Assembly: GCA_948144175.1 (NCBI GenBank)
Contig: CANXME010000532.1
Location: 563,001-627,000 of the forward strand
Source: Closterium sp. NIES-65
Lineage: Eukaryota > Streptophyta > Zygnematophyceae > Desmidiales > Closteriaceae
Reading direction: 5' to 3'
DNA: 64,000 nucleotides
Of this stretch, positions 23,150 through 41,938 are shown piece after piece. The notes below the pieces were generated by a model. That model was given only the letters and a program-made list of their open reading frames with translations. It did not search any database and was not told the origin of the DNA. The first letter of the stretch is position 1. Every line of letters starts with the position of its first letter. The translations under genes and the position numbers were made by a program.

Positions 23150-23900
23150 CGCCCTCTCCCCTGCGGCCTCGCCGCCCACACTGTCGCGGCCCCGCCCTGC
23201 TCCTTACGCGGCCCCGCCGCCTGCTCCTTACGCGGCCCCGCCCCGGCCCTTACGCGGCCCCGCGTCGCCTCCTACGCGGCCCTTACGCGGCCCCGCGCCG
23301 GCCCCTTACGCGGCCCTTACGCGGCCCTTACGCGGCCACGCCGCCGGCTCCTTACGCGGCCCCGCGCCGGCCCCTTACGCGGCCCTTACGCGGCCCTTAC
23401 GCGGCCACGCCGCCAGCTCCTACGCGGCCCCGCGCCGGCTCCTTACGCGGCCCTGACGCGGCCACGCCGCCGGCTCCTACGCGGCCCCGCGCCGGCTCTC
23501 ACGCGGCCCCGCAGCTGGCTCCTACTCGGCCCCGCAGCCGGCCCCTTAAGCGGCCCCACCGCCGGCCTCCTACTCGGCCCTGCCCCGGCTCCTATCACGG
23601 CCCCGCCCCGGCTCCTTCGCGGCCCTGCCCCGGCTCCTACGCGGCCCTACCGCCGGCCCTGACGCGGCCCCGCCCCGTCTCACTTCTACGCGACCCGAGC
23701 CGCCTGTCGCCGAGCAGCCCGGGACCCGAGCCGCCCTGCAGCCGAGCCGCCCGGGAGCCGAGCCGCCCTGCACCCGAGCCGCCCTGCAGCCGAGCCGCCC
23801 GGGAGCCGAGCCGCCCTGCACCCGAGCCGCCCTGCCGTCGAGCCGCCCGGGAGCCGATCCGCTGTGCACCCGAGCCGCCTGGTCGCCGTTCTCCTTTTCT
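23150..23900 (+). repeat. Copia-4 leader: GC-rich tandem repeats
   Basis: Units such as CTTACGCGGCCCCGCGCCGG and ACGCGGCCCTTACGCGGCC fill 23,190-23,680. GAGCCGCCCTGCAGCCGAGC units follow to about 23,880. The leader is open in one frame with the polyprotein but has no conserved protein sequence, so the family start at 23996 is preferred. Confidence 0.85.
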
Positions 23901-23995
23901 GTCGAGCTGCGCGACCTGCCCTGCCTGGTGAGCACAGTCCCACTGTCACTGCGTGCTCTCCCCCCTACTGCTTGCACTGCTTCACAGTCGTCGTC

Positions 23996-26900
23996 ATGGC
24001 TACCCCTAGTGTCCTAGCTTTTGACGCTGAGGGTCGCGCCATTGATTTTGAGGTCTGGCTAGACGACCTGCAGCTGTTCTTACAGTGCGACAGGGCTGAT
24101 GACCTTTCTCTCTTTGACCTCACCTCTGGCGCCTCTCCTGCTCCTGCTGCTGATGCTGATCCCGCTGTCCGCTCTAAGTGGGCCACCCGCGATGCTGCTG
24201 CACGTCTTGCTGTGCGTCGCCACCTCCCTACCTCTGAGCGTGCGCACTTTAGTCAGTACAAGAGTGCTCAGACCTTGTACGACGCTGTAGTTGCGCGCTA
24301 CTCCTCCCCTGCCACTGCTGCACTGAGCCGTCTCATGCTTCCCTACCTCTTTCCTGACCTCTCTGCCTTTCCCACTGTCGCTGACCTCATTACGCACCTC
24401 CGCACTAGTGACACTCGCTACCGCGCCGCCCTTCCTGCTGAGTTCTGCGCTAGGAACCCCCCTCCCATGTACATCGCTCTCTACTACGTAGTCGCGCGCC
24501 TCCCTGACTCCCTTCGCGTCGTCAGGGACCACTTTCTCGCTGTCTGTCCCACCACTCTCACCGTCGACCTCCTCGAGAAGGCCCTCCTTGCAGCGGAGAA
24601 GAGCATAGTCGCTGTAGGTGCTTCTCGTGGTGACCCTCGCACCCCCATCTTTGAGGGGTGCTCTCCTTCCCCCTTGCTGCCCTCTGTTGCCTCTGCTGCT
24701 GCTGCCGACCTGCTTGGTCTTGAGTCGGTCGGCGCGGCGTCTGCCCCTAGTGGGAGACGTCGCTCCAGCAAGGGCAAGGGAGGCAAGGGCGCGAGTGGAG
24801 CTGGGGGGGGCGGTGGCGGTGGCGGCGGTGGCGGCGGAGGGAGTGGGGGTGGCGGCGGGACTAGTGGCGGGGGTGGTGGTGGTGGTGGTGGTGGCAGCAG
24901 CGGCGGAGACGGTGGTGGTGGTGCCAGCGGTGGTGGTGGAGGCAGCGGCGGAGGTGGAGGCGGCGGAGGTGGAGACAGTGGAGGCGGCAGCGGCGGAGGC
25001 AGTAGTGGTGGAGGAGGTGGAGCTGGTCGGGGTGGTACCCAGCAGCGTAGCGGCGGTGGTGGTGGCCAGCGCTCGCACCGACAGCAGCAGCAGCGCTCAC
25101 GGGACATCCCTTCGCCTCAGCAGCTTCGTGAGTGGTACGCTGGGCGTCAGAGGGGTGGGGGTACTGGTCCCTGCACCTACGTTCTTCGTTCCGGCGACCG
25201 CGCGGGTGAGCAGTGTGGGGGTGCCCACGCCACCCAGCGCTGCTTTGGCCGCCTGACGGACGCTTGGCGTCAGCAGTTCCCTGGGACTAGTGAGATCCCT
25301 CGCTGGGATGAGCTTCTCAGGGCTGGTGTAGCGATCTTTGATCTTGATTTTGATGCTATCCTTACTGCTATGTATGTTGTGGATTATAGTGCGGAGAATG
25401 AGGGTTACCGGTGTTTCCAGCCCGACCCGGGCATTGGTACTGCTGCGCTAGGTACTTGTGAGGCTGCTGCTCTAGGTGCCAGTGCGTCTGCGCTCTCAGG
25501 TACTGGTGAGACTGCGTTCTCAGGTACTGAGTCGTCCTCGTCCTCCCTCACTTTCACACTTGACTCCGGAGCTTCTCGCTCCTTCTTTCGAGACCGCACT
25601 ACCCTTTCGCCGCTCGCCAGGCCGGTTGCGGTCTCCCTTGCTGACCCCTCTGGGGGTCCTGTCCTGTCTCACTTTTCCACTGTCCTCCCGTGTCCGGCTG
25701 CCCCTTCGGGCACCCTGTCGGGTCTGTACCTTCCCTCGTTCTCTACGAACTTGGTGAGTGGAGCGGACCTGCAGGATGGGGGTGTTCACCAGTTCACTCC
25801 TGCGCGTCAGCGGGTGACCCACTGCACGGAGGCTCGCACAGGCCGACACCTGGCCACGTTCTCGCGTCGGCCGGGGTCGAGTCTCTACACCCTGACCGTT
25901 GAGTCTCCTCCTGTCCCTGCGTCTGGTCAGGTGGCTGCGTCGGGTCAGGTACTTGCTGCTGCGTCCCGGTCAGGTCCTGAGTCTGCCCCCTGTTCTTGTC
26001 GCCTCCTGTCTCACGAGACTCTCCTGTGGCACCACCGTCTTGGCCACCCCTCCTTGCCCCGTCTTCGGAGCATGGCTTCCCGTGTCCTTGTCTCTGGTCT
26101 TCCCCAGTCTCTCCCTCCTCTCCCCTCCGGGCCAGGACCTTCCTGTGTCCCCTGTGTCGAGGGTCGCCTCCGGGCTACTCCTCACTCCTCCCACTTCCCC
26201 CCGACAGAGGCTCCCCTGCAGACGCTTCACATGGATGTGTGGGGCCCAGCCCCCGTCCGTGGGCAGGGTTACGAGCGATACTTCCTGTTGGTGGTTGACG
26301 ACTACTCGCGTTACACCACAGTCCTCCCCTTGCGCAGCAAGGGTGCGGTCACTGAGGTGCTGATCGACTGGATCCGCGAGGCTCGTCTCCAGCTCAGGAA
26401 GAGCTTCGGCTCGGACTTTCCTGTTCTGCGTCTGCATTCTGACAGAGGCGGAGAGTTCTCTTCTCGCCTTCTGCGAGACTACTGTCGTGCACGGGGGATC
26501 CGCCAGACCTTCACGCTTCCGGACTCACCACAGCAAAATGGGATTGCTGAGCGCCGCATTGGCATGGTCATGGATGTCGCTCGTACGTCCATGATGCATG
26601 CGGCTGCCCCCCATTTTCTGTGGCCGTTTGCGGTGAGGTACGCGGCGCATCAGCTCAACCTTCACCCCCGGGTCTCTCGGCCTGCGATGTCCCCAGTCTT
26701 GCTGTGGACAGGGAAGGTTGGCGATGCGTCTGTGTTCCGTGTCTGGGGATCTCGGGCGTTTGTCCGCGACTTGTCTGCGGACAAGCTGTCCCCTCGTGCT
26801 GCTCCCTGTGTCTTTCTTGGCTTCCCCACTGACGCCCCAGGGTGGCAGTTTTACCACCCCTCCTCTCGTCGTGTTCTGTCCTCCCAGGACGTCACGTTCG

Positions 26901-29899
26901 ACGAGTCAGTCCCCTTCTACCGTCTCTTCCCCTACCGCACTCCTTCCCTCCCCCCTCCCCCGGACTTCCTTGTGCCGGTTCCCCCCCCGGTAGACCCCCT
27001 CCCCCCTCAGGTTCCTGCCCCCTCAGGTGTGTCCCAGGTAGACGCCGTTGACCCGGTCGAGGTTACTGGTGACTCTGGTCCTGCTGCGGGTGATGAGCCT
27101 GGGGGTGCTGACTCTGGGGGTACTGTGCGCGGGGGTGCTGTGCCTGGGGGTGCTACTGCTGGGGGTGCTGGGCCTGAGGGTGCTACTGCGGTGGGTGCGG
27201 AGCCTGGGGGTGCTGAGCCGGGGGGTGCTGTGCCTGGTGGTGCTGGGTCTGGGGGTGCTGGGTCGGGAGCTGCTGAGCCTGGGGGTGCTGAGCTGGGAGC
27301 TGCTGAGCCTGGGGGTGCTGCGTCTGGAGCTGCTGAGCCTGGGGTTTCTCCTGCTGCTGCGTCTCGCCGGGAGCCCCTCTCTCCACAGGAGCTGCGCGAG
27401 TGGTTCGCTCGCCGCTGGAGGCGTGCTGCTGAGTCTGGAGGTGCTGCTGGAGCTGGAGCTGGAGCTTCTTCGATCGTCGAGGGTGCGGGTGCTGCCGGTC
27501 CCGGAGCTGCTGGACCTGCGGGTCCTCCTGGAGCTGGAGCTGCTGAGGACGTTCGTGCTGAGCCTGCTGCTGTTGGTCCTGCCGCTGGAGGTGTGGGTGG
27601 CGCTGGTGCTGTCGCTGAGGGTGCTGGTGCTGTCCCTGCTGAGACTGGAGCTGCCGCGCGGCCTCGGCCGTACTTCGTTCCGCTCCTTCAGCAGGTTCTT
27701 GGTCTTTCTCCTCCAGTCGAGGGTCCACCGCCTGTCCAGTCGCAGTCCCTACTGGAGCCTTCCTCTCCACTGCCTGCTCCCTCTCCTTACACTGGTCCTA
27801 CTGGAGGTCTTGCTGAGCGTCGTGAGCCTGCGTCTCGCCCCGCGTCGCCTGTTCGTGCTGCTCGCGCTAGTGGTCGCAGTTCGCGTCAGCGTCCTCCTCC
27901 TGTCCCTGGCACGCACCGGATGTCTCTGCGTCCGTCCACTGCTCCTCTGCGTGCCCCTTTGCCTTCTCCTCCTGAGTCCTCTCTTCCTGCGCTTGCCGAC
28001 CCTGAGTCGGACTCTCTTCGAGCTGCGAGTCCTACTGTCACGCGTCTGCTTGCTACTGTCGTCACTGACCCCTCTTTTGAGTCCACTGCTGCGTCTGCTC
28101 TAGTCGCTGAGCTCGTTGACTTTGCTGCCCGCTGTCGTCTCGACTACGCTGCTAGTCTTGTTGCTGAGTCTGTCTGTCCTCCGTCCGTCGGGGGTGAGTG
28201 TGCTCTTGGCACGGACGTCCTAGAGGACAGGCAGGAGGAGTTACAGTGTCTAGCGGCTGCTTCACCTCATCTCGCGTCTGTACTGCTTGCCCCTGAGGGA
28301 GACCCGGATGCACTAGACATCCCGACTCCGCGTTCTTACGCGGAGGCCGTAGAGGGTCCCTACTCCTCTCAGTGGCAGGCAGCTATGGATGCAGAGATGG
28401 CTTCCTGGAAGTCCACAGGCACCTACGTTGACGCGGTTCCCCCTCCCGGGGCGAACATCGTCAGTGGCATGTGGATCTTCAGGGTGAAGCGGCCGCCGGG
28501 CTCTCCACCTGTCTTCAAGGCACGGTACGTCGCTCGTGGCTTCAGTCAGCGGCAGGGAGTTGACTACTTTCAGACCTTCTCTCCCACCCCGAAGATGACT
28601 ACTCTTCGGGTGCTGCTGCACATAGCCGCTCAGCGCGACTACGAGCTTCACTCTCTCGACTTCAGCACTGCGTTCTTGCAGGGTAGCCTGCACGAGGAGA
28701 TCTGGCTTCGCCGTCCACCTGGCTTCACTGGGACTTTCCCTCCTGGCACCCAGTGGAGCCTCCGACGGCCAGTCTACGGTCTCCGCCAGGCACCGCGTGA
28801 GTGGCACGACACACTGAGGACTACGCTTGCGGCTCTTGGGTTTGCTCCTTCTACTGCTGACCCGTCGCTGTTTCTTCGCACCGACACTTCCCTGCCGCCG
28901 TTCTACATCCTCGTGTACGTCGACGACTTGGTCTTTGCCACAGCGGACACTGCTGGACTCGCCTACGTGAAGTCCGAGCTGCTGAAGAGACACACGTGCA
29001 CAGACCTGGGTGAACTGCGCAGCTACCTTGGCTTGCAGATCACTCGGGACAGAGCACGCCGCACCATTACCTTGACTCAGTCACACATGGTGCAGCAGGT
29101 CCTTCAGCGCTTCGGCTTCACGTACTCCTCGCCTCAGGCCACTCCTCTGCCTACTCGCCACTCACTCTCAGCTCTGCCTTCGGATGAGTCCGTAGAGTCG
29201 AGTGGTCCGTATGCAGAGCTTGTTGGCTGCCTCATGTACCTGATGACCTGCACACGACCTGACCTTGCATACCCTCTGAGCATTCTTGCGCGCTATGTTG
29301 CTCCTGGGAGACACAGACCGGAGCACATGGCTGCAGCGAAGAGGGTATTGCGCTACCTGTGCAGTACGTCAGGCATGGGGCTAGTGCTTGGAGGGCGGAG
29401 TCCAGTGGTCCTTACCGGCCACGCGGACGCTTCTTGGGCTGACGACCAGGCTACGCAGCGGTCGTCACAGGGTTACACCTTCAGCCTTGGTTCCGGCTCT
29501 GTCTCGTGGCGGTCTACTCGCTCGTCTTCGGTTCTCGGCTCCAGTTGTGAGGCTGAGATCTACGCCGGAGCCATGGCTGCACAGGAGCTTCGCTGGCTCA
29601 CCTACCTGCTGACTGACCTTGGAGAGCCGCCTCGTTCTCCTCCAGTGCTGTACGTAGACAACAAGGCTATGCTGGCCTTGTGTCGGGAGCAGCGCTTGGA
29701 GCACAGAACGAAGCACATTGCTCTCCGCTACTTCCTTGCTCGTGAGTTGCAGCAGCGTGGTCAGTTGCGACTTGCGTACGTGGCCTCTGAGGCCAACACT
29801 GCTGATGTGTTCACCAAGGCACTTGCGCCTTGTGACCATCAGCGCTTCTGCACCCAGCTGGGTCTTGTGCCTGTCTTGCCTCACTTGCTCTCCTCTTGA
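23996..29899 (+). CDS. Copia-4 gag-pol polyprotein, 1,967 residues
   Basis: This is the retrotransposon polyprotein for particle assembly, reverse transcription and integration. Domain order by residue: UBN2-like gag 1-220; poly-glycine linker about 268-347; a Cys/His cluster C-x13-C-x3-H-x4-C near 392; aspartic protease LDSGASRSFF near 520; pre-integrase LLWHHRLGHP near 677; integrase with Asp in MDVWGP (745), Asp in LHSDRGGEF (814) and Glu in GIAERR, spaced D-35-E; Gly/Ala repeat linker 1022-1235; RT with LVYVDDLVF (1640); RNase H from GHADASWADD (1808) to EANTADVFTKAL (1931). The start at 23996 (MATPSVLAFD) is conserved in the sibling copies; the frame is open 44 codons further upstream but only through leader repeats. 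All catalytic residues I can check are present. No classical CX2CX4HX4C knuckle is seen. Confidence 0.95.
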   Translation: MATPSVLAFDAEGRAIDFEVWLDDLQLFLQCDRADDLSLFDLTSGASPAPAADADPAVRSKWATRDAAARLAVRRHLPTSERAHFSQYKSAQTLYDAVVARYSSPATAALSRLMLPYLFPDLSAFPTVADLITHLRTSDTRYRAALPAEFCARNPPPMYIALYYVVARLPDSLRVVRDHFLAVCPTTLTVDLLEKALLAAEKSIVAVGASRGDPRTPIFEGCSPSPLLPSVASAAAADLLGLESVGAASAPSGRRRSSKGKGGKGASGAGGGGGGGGGGGGGSGGGGGTSGGGGGGGGGGSSGGDGGGGASGGGGGSGGGGGGGGGDSGGGSGGGSSGGGGGAGRGGTQQRSGGGGGQRSHRQQQQRSRDIPSPQQLREWYAGRQRGGGTGPCTYVLRSGDRAGEQCGGAHATQRCFGRLTDAWRQQFPGTSEIPRWDELLRAGVAIFDLDFDAILTAMYVVDYSAENEGYRCFQPDPGIGTAALGTCEAAALGASASALSGTGETAFSGTESSSSSLTFTLDSGASRSFFRDRTTLSPLARPVAVSLADPSGGPVLSHFSTVLPCPAAPSGTLSGLYLPSFSTNLVSGADLQDGGVHQFTPARQRVTHCTEARTGRHLATFSRRPGSSLYTLTVESPPVPASGQVAASGQVLAAASRSGPESAPCSCRLLSHETLLWHHRLGHPSLPRLRSMASRVLVSGLPQSLPPLPSGPGPSCVPCVEGRLRATPHSSHFPPTEAPLQTLHMDVWGPAPVRGQGYERYFLLVVDDYSRYTTVLPLRSKGAVTEVLIDWIREARLQLRKSFGSDFPVLRLHSDRGGEFSSRLLRDYCRARGIRQTFTLPDSPQQNGIAERRIGMVMDVARTSMMHAAAPHFLWPFAVRYAAHQLNLHPRVSRPAMSPVLLWTGKVGDASVFRVWGSRAFVRDLSADKLSPRAAPCVFLGFPTDAPGWQFYHPSSRRVLSSQDVTFDESVPFYRLFPYRTPSLPPPPDFLVPVPPPVDPLPPQVPAPSGVSQVDAVDPVEVTGDSGPAAGDEPGGADSGGTVRGGAVPGGATAGGAGPEGATAVGAEPGGAEPGGAVPGGAGSGGAGSGAAEPGGAELGAAEPGGAASGAAEPGVSPAAASRREPLSPQELREWFARRWRRAAESGGAAGAGAGASSIVEGAGAAGPGAAGPAGPPGAGAAEDVRAEPAAVGPAAGGVGGAGAVAEGAGAVPAETGAAARPRPYFVPLLQQVLGLSPPVEGPPPVQSQSLLEPSSPLPAPSPYTGPTGGLAERREPASRPASPVRAARASGRSSRQRPPPVPGTHRMSLRPSTAPLRAPLPSPPESSLPALADPESDSLRAASPTVTRLLATVVTDPSFESTAASALVAELVDFAARCRLDYAASLVAESVCPPSVGGECALGTDVLEDRQEELQCLAAASPHLASVLLAPEGDPDALDIPTPRSYAEAVEGPYSSQWQAAMDAEMASWKSTGTYVDAVPPPGANIVSGMWIFRVKRPPGSPPVFKARYVARGFSQRQGVDYFQTFSPTPKMTTLRVLLHIAAQRDYELHSLDFSTAFLQGSLHEEIWLRRPPGFTGTFPPGTQWSLRRPVYGLRQAPREWHDTLRTTLAALGFAPSTADPSLFLRTDTSLPPFYILVYVDDLVFATADTAGLAYVKSELLKRHTCTDLGELRSYLGLQITRDRARRTITLTQSHMVQQVLQRFGFTYSSPQATPLPTRHSLSALPSDESVESSGPYAELVGCLMYLMTCTRPDLAYPLSILARYVAPGRHRPEHMAAAKRVLRYLCSTSGMGLVLGGRSPVVLTGHADASWADDQATQRSSQGYTFSLGSGSVSWRSTRSSSVLGSSCEAEIYAGAMAAQELRWLTYLLTDLGEPPRSPPVLYVDNKAMLALCREQRLEHRTKHIALRYFLARELQQRGQLRLAYVASEANTADVFTKALAPCDHQRFCTQLGLVPVLPHLLSS

Positions 29900-30108
29900 C
29901 TTTAGTTGTACTGTGACATATATATATACCTGCTCTTGCTTGTCTAGTTTTATATATATATGTCTGTACTCTTGCTTGTGAACTGGCCTTTGGCCTTGCT
30001 CTTGTGCTCGGACTGTGTGGTGACTTTGTGATCCACCCTGAGCTTTGCTTTGTCTTGCTTGACTGGTCTTGTGACCCCTTGTTCTCCCCCACTTTGCCTA
30101 TGGGGGTG

Positions 30109-30245
30109 TGTCAGAACATATCTATAGCTTATACTGCTGTGTAGGCTGTAGTGGGGTATCCCATAGGGGGTACAACCCAGTTAGGGTTTCATATTTGTAC
30201 TGCTTTCATTCATAGTTCATTCATTCCTGCTTACTCATTTACACA
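30109..30245 (+). repeat. Copia-4 3' LTR
   Basis: 137 bp, identical by eye to the 5' LTR. It is preceded by the polypurine tract CTATGGGGGTG (about 30098-30108). The 209 bp between the stop codon and the LTR contain TATATATATA and TATATATATATG runs. Confidence 0.93.
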
Positions 30246-30271
30246 CTAGTGGTTGGGATTCTGACAATATG

Positions 30272-30465
30272 TTCAGCCATTCCGAAGGGCGTCGGCTCGT
30301 CTTAGTCTAGGCGCAGTCGTGGCTGCACACGTTTACGAGAGAACGCAAGGACAGCAGCTCCTAGGTGCTAAGGTACGTGAGTCCCTTCGACTGAAAAATC
30401 AAAAGTTGATTTCTTGGGGCGCGGAGACGCGCGGTCCGAAAAGGAAAGAGGCTCTGAATACCAAG
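30272..30465 (-). other. Gypsy-A untranslated leader and primer-binding site
   Basis: Collinear with Gypsy-B 56,004-56,191. The primer-binding site next to the LTR reads TGGTATTCAGAGCC on the minus strand (30463-30450), one base longer than the Gypsy-B version TGGTATCAGAGCC. Confidence 0.75.
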
Positions 30466-30792
30466 TGTTAAGGGTGCAATGAATCGAAGTAGCGAGAATT
30501 GCACTAAGGTGTCAAACGAGTACCAAATGTGAGCGAAGGCATGAGCGAACATTTATACGCGAAACATGCAAACGGTAACGCGGTGCGTGTGAGCTAGCTA
30601 GTGCTACGCTGGAAGCGAGGCTTGGGCTAGTCCCGAAGCGTAGGCCGACACGGCCAGGCCAGCAGTGCGAGGTTTGGTGAAACAGTGCGCGCGAAGTCGG
30701 CGAAGCCCCGTTAGCAGTAACGGGCGAACAACGGCTACTGCTGTACGCGATGTTGCAGGGTGCGCTAAGGAATATAGAGAGAATTCCTTACA
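30466..30792 (-). repeat. Gypsy-A 5' LTR
   Basis: This 327-bp LTR (minus strand TGTAAGGAATTC ... CACCCTTAACA) is clearly the same family as the Gypsy-B LTRs but with many differences. The outer flank is GTTCT; the matching target copy cannot be tested because the other LTR is truncated. Confidence 0.88.
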
Positions 30793-33376
30793 GTTCTTCA
30801 TAGTACGCGTCAATGAGATATTTCCAGGTGCATGCAGTTACACCCTGATGCTCACTCAACCGCCCACTCTGAACACTCCTACTGCCGCTGCATACGCCCA
30901 ATGGTCGACATTCACAGCCAGCGGCCCGCTCGTTACTGTCCCACGACAATACCAGAATGTTCTTGACCTCGAATAAGTTATTTGAGTTTCCCAGACAAAA
31001 CACTATGGGCTACCCACAATTATCGCGACTGCTCTACATTCAGTCACATTTTGCCCCTAGAGGGCACTTGCTCGAAAGAGGAGCACAAGGAAAGATGGGA
31101 AACGGGACTAAATTAGGCATCAGGTGTACAGGAACAAGGCAGTTGGATTGAAGTACGGTCTACATGTTGCACACGAAGGTCAAGTGGAATTGGTTCTTGT
31201 GTGACTAGAACGTACGCTTCTTTTTTCGGGAACTGGAACGACAAGGCCGTCTGAAATTGCTTGCTCAAACCCGACCCGTTTTAAGTTCTCGCACTCCTTG
31301 ATTTTGTCTAAAATGCAGAACGAGCACGCTAAATGTCCGGAATTCAGTGCAAGTTTTGGAGCTTGAAAGCTCTGGTTGTCGTGTTTAGCCAGGTAAGCAT
31401 GAAATGGTAAGCAATTCTACGGTAAGCATGAAATGTACTGATTAAATCTGGTTCGTTACGAGCCTTATCCCGATACCCCATTCCCATCCGTGAGTTTTCG
31501 AGCCTTCAGTTCCTGGGGTGTGGTTGGGTTGAGAATGACGTGACAAGAGTTCGGGGACATGGGGGGGTCTACCTGGGGGCGGGCTGGGGTTGATGATGGC
31601 TGATTTTCAATATCAATACACGTGATACTCGTTAACGCTATATCATATTTTGGAGCTGCATTGACTGGAATACACTGTAATATGCTTCAACCAGAATTGT
31701 TATAAGGATGAATATGCTTCCATCTATCCGGAGCACGTCACCAATTTTTTTCCGTATGTCCATTTGTTGCTATGTTTTTTTGTAGATTTTAAATTTTTGA
31801 TAATATGTATATATTCATTTTCAGTTATTCCGTATATCTGTATTTTATAACAGTTTAAAATCATTGATCAGATCGAAAGGTAGTATATCACTCATTTACG
31901 AGTAGTATTTATGAATATTTTGTTTTATTATAGTCAGCAATGTGACAATTTTTAATTAAAAGTATGTAAATCCCTCTCGATAATACTATATATGGTGCAT
32001 ATGATGCTTTGACGCTTTGACTGCGTGTTTCAAAACGCAAACGGGAAATACGTGAGCTGGTTTTGATCCTGAAATGGTAAACAGTGTTTCGAACTTGGGG
32101 TGGTTGAACAGCTGCATTGCATGGCATCCCCCTTTCGAGAGGCGCCTTCCCTCAATCCACCGCCCGCCCTTATATACTTCACAGTAGCGTTGGGCTTTCA
32201 CATTGGTGGTGAGTCGAAACCTTATCACAGGTGTCCACCACCACTGTTTACACGAAGTGAATCACCGATCACAACGGTTTCACGAATCTTGTTCGGGCAG
32301 CCATTTTGTGAGAAGTGTAGGCCTCACTATGTTATCATTGAAATAAGATAGATGTATGCATAAAGTTTTGTTGTTCGTACATCTAAACTTCAGAAAATGC
32401 TTTCAATGAATGCCCCACTTTTCCTGAAATTTTGTTTTCTGTGGCGGAAATTCTCCCTTCCTCCCATGCCACCATGCAGCAGACACAACCTCCCCTCTCC
32501 GTCATCCAGATCTGCAGATTTTGCACTCCAGGAGGAAGGAACGGATCAACATCTCGCCTCGCCTTCTTGTCCAGCATGGCAGGGGGAGGCTAGACAAGCT
32601 AGCCTTGGGGGTTGTATGTGTTGTGCAGTTCCTCACGGCAGCTCAGGTTCCATTTCTCGACCAATGAGAAGCCGAGCCATTCTACAACAAACTTCGCATC
32701 ACATGCTGGTTCGCGTTCTCGTCGGCTCCAGCAACGGGGGAGGCAGGCTTCACCCACCAAACCAGCCCCCCACCTCCCCCCTAGCTCCGCCTCGCTACGC
32801 TCCTCTTCGCATGACTCATGAACCGTGACCCGGTAATCGTTTCGCTTCACGCCGTTTCGTTTCTGGTCGGGCGGAAAGGGGGAAGGGGAAATGGGCAAGT
32901 GGGAAGGGGGAGGGGCACGGGGAGATGAGGTCAGGATTCAGGAAGGGGGAGGTTTGACGAGCTCGTTCAGTTTTCGTCATTTCGCTTCTCCGCCCAAATC
33001 CGACCCAGCCCGCCCCAAATCCGACACTGCCCAACCTATTCCGTCCAGCCCCACCCAAGCAACTGCTGCTGACCTCTTCGCTCCACGCGTCACTCTCCTC
33101 CTTGTCTCCAGCTCGTTTCCTTCCCCCCTCCCCGCTCTTATACAAACACGAGAAGCCAAAAACAACTCCTATCAACGTATACTTGGTACTGATCCGTTGC
33201 TATTGATTTTTATTCTGAATTGGTACAGAGGTCCACCCACACTCACGACGCCAGCGCGGGTTCGAAGGGGAATAACGGAGTATCGCTTCGATTACTTTGC
33301 AGCAACGGCGATATCAACGCACGCTCAGCCGCAGCGTCAGGTGACGCCGCCTTTTCTGCTTCTGACTCCACTCCTT
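30793..33376. other. Intergenic region upstream of the HSP20-like gene
   Basis: About 2.6 kb without a credible gene. It includes an AT-rich segment (about 31,600-32,000, unlike the GC-rich surroundings) and C/T-rich sequence near 32,750-33,150 that probably includes the promoter and 5' untranslated region of the next gene. I see no transposon ends and no tRNA. Confidence 0.5.

Positions 33377-41938
<8,562 letters not shown>

Larger units (their letters stand above)
22917..30245 (+). mobile_element. Copia-4: full-length, apparently intact Ty1/copia retrotransposon
   Basis: The 7,329-bp element has two 137-bp LTRs that look identical base for base and a perfect target duplication CTAGT (22912-22916 and 30246-30250). 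It has a primer-binding site TGGTATAGAGC (23054), a single uninterrupted gag-pol frame (23996-29899) and a polypurine tract CTATGGGGGTG just before the 3' LTR. Identical LTRs and an open frame indicate a very recent insertion that may still be capable of movement. Confidence 0.95.
22588..30266 (+). mobile_element. TRIM-1: miniature LTR retrotransposon split by Copia-4
   Basis: 5' LTR 22588-22725, primer-binding site TGGTATCAGAGC 22726-22737, only 69 bp of internal sequence ending in a polypurine tract (GTGCGGGGGGG, 22784-22794), and 3' LTR 22795-22916 continuing at 30251-30266 after Copia-4. The target duplication ATATG is perfect (22583-22587 and 30267-30271). The net element is about 345 bp with no coding capacity. 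It is the same family as TRIM-2 in the opposite orientation. Confidence 0.92.
9702..30792 (-). mobile_element. Gypsy-A: chromovirus (Ty3/gypsy) split by five nested insertions
   Basis: The same minus-strand gene order as Gypsy-B can be followed across the insertions: LTR 30792-30466, PBS, gag (two pieces, 22587-22033 and 21647-21055), protease, RT, RNase H, integrase, chromodomain, and a 45-bp LTR remnant (9746-9702). The interrupting elements are a solo LTR (10186-10315), Copia-3 (11517-19165), TRIM-2 (21653-22028) and TRIM-1 (22588-30266, itself holding Copia-4). Joining the flanks at each target duplication gives sequence collinear with Gypsy-B, which is strong evidence for the reconstruction. 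The element is old and inactive. Confidence 0.9.
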
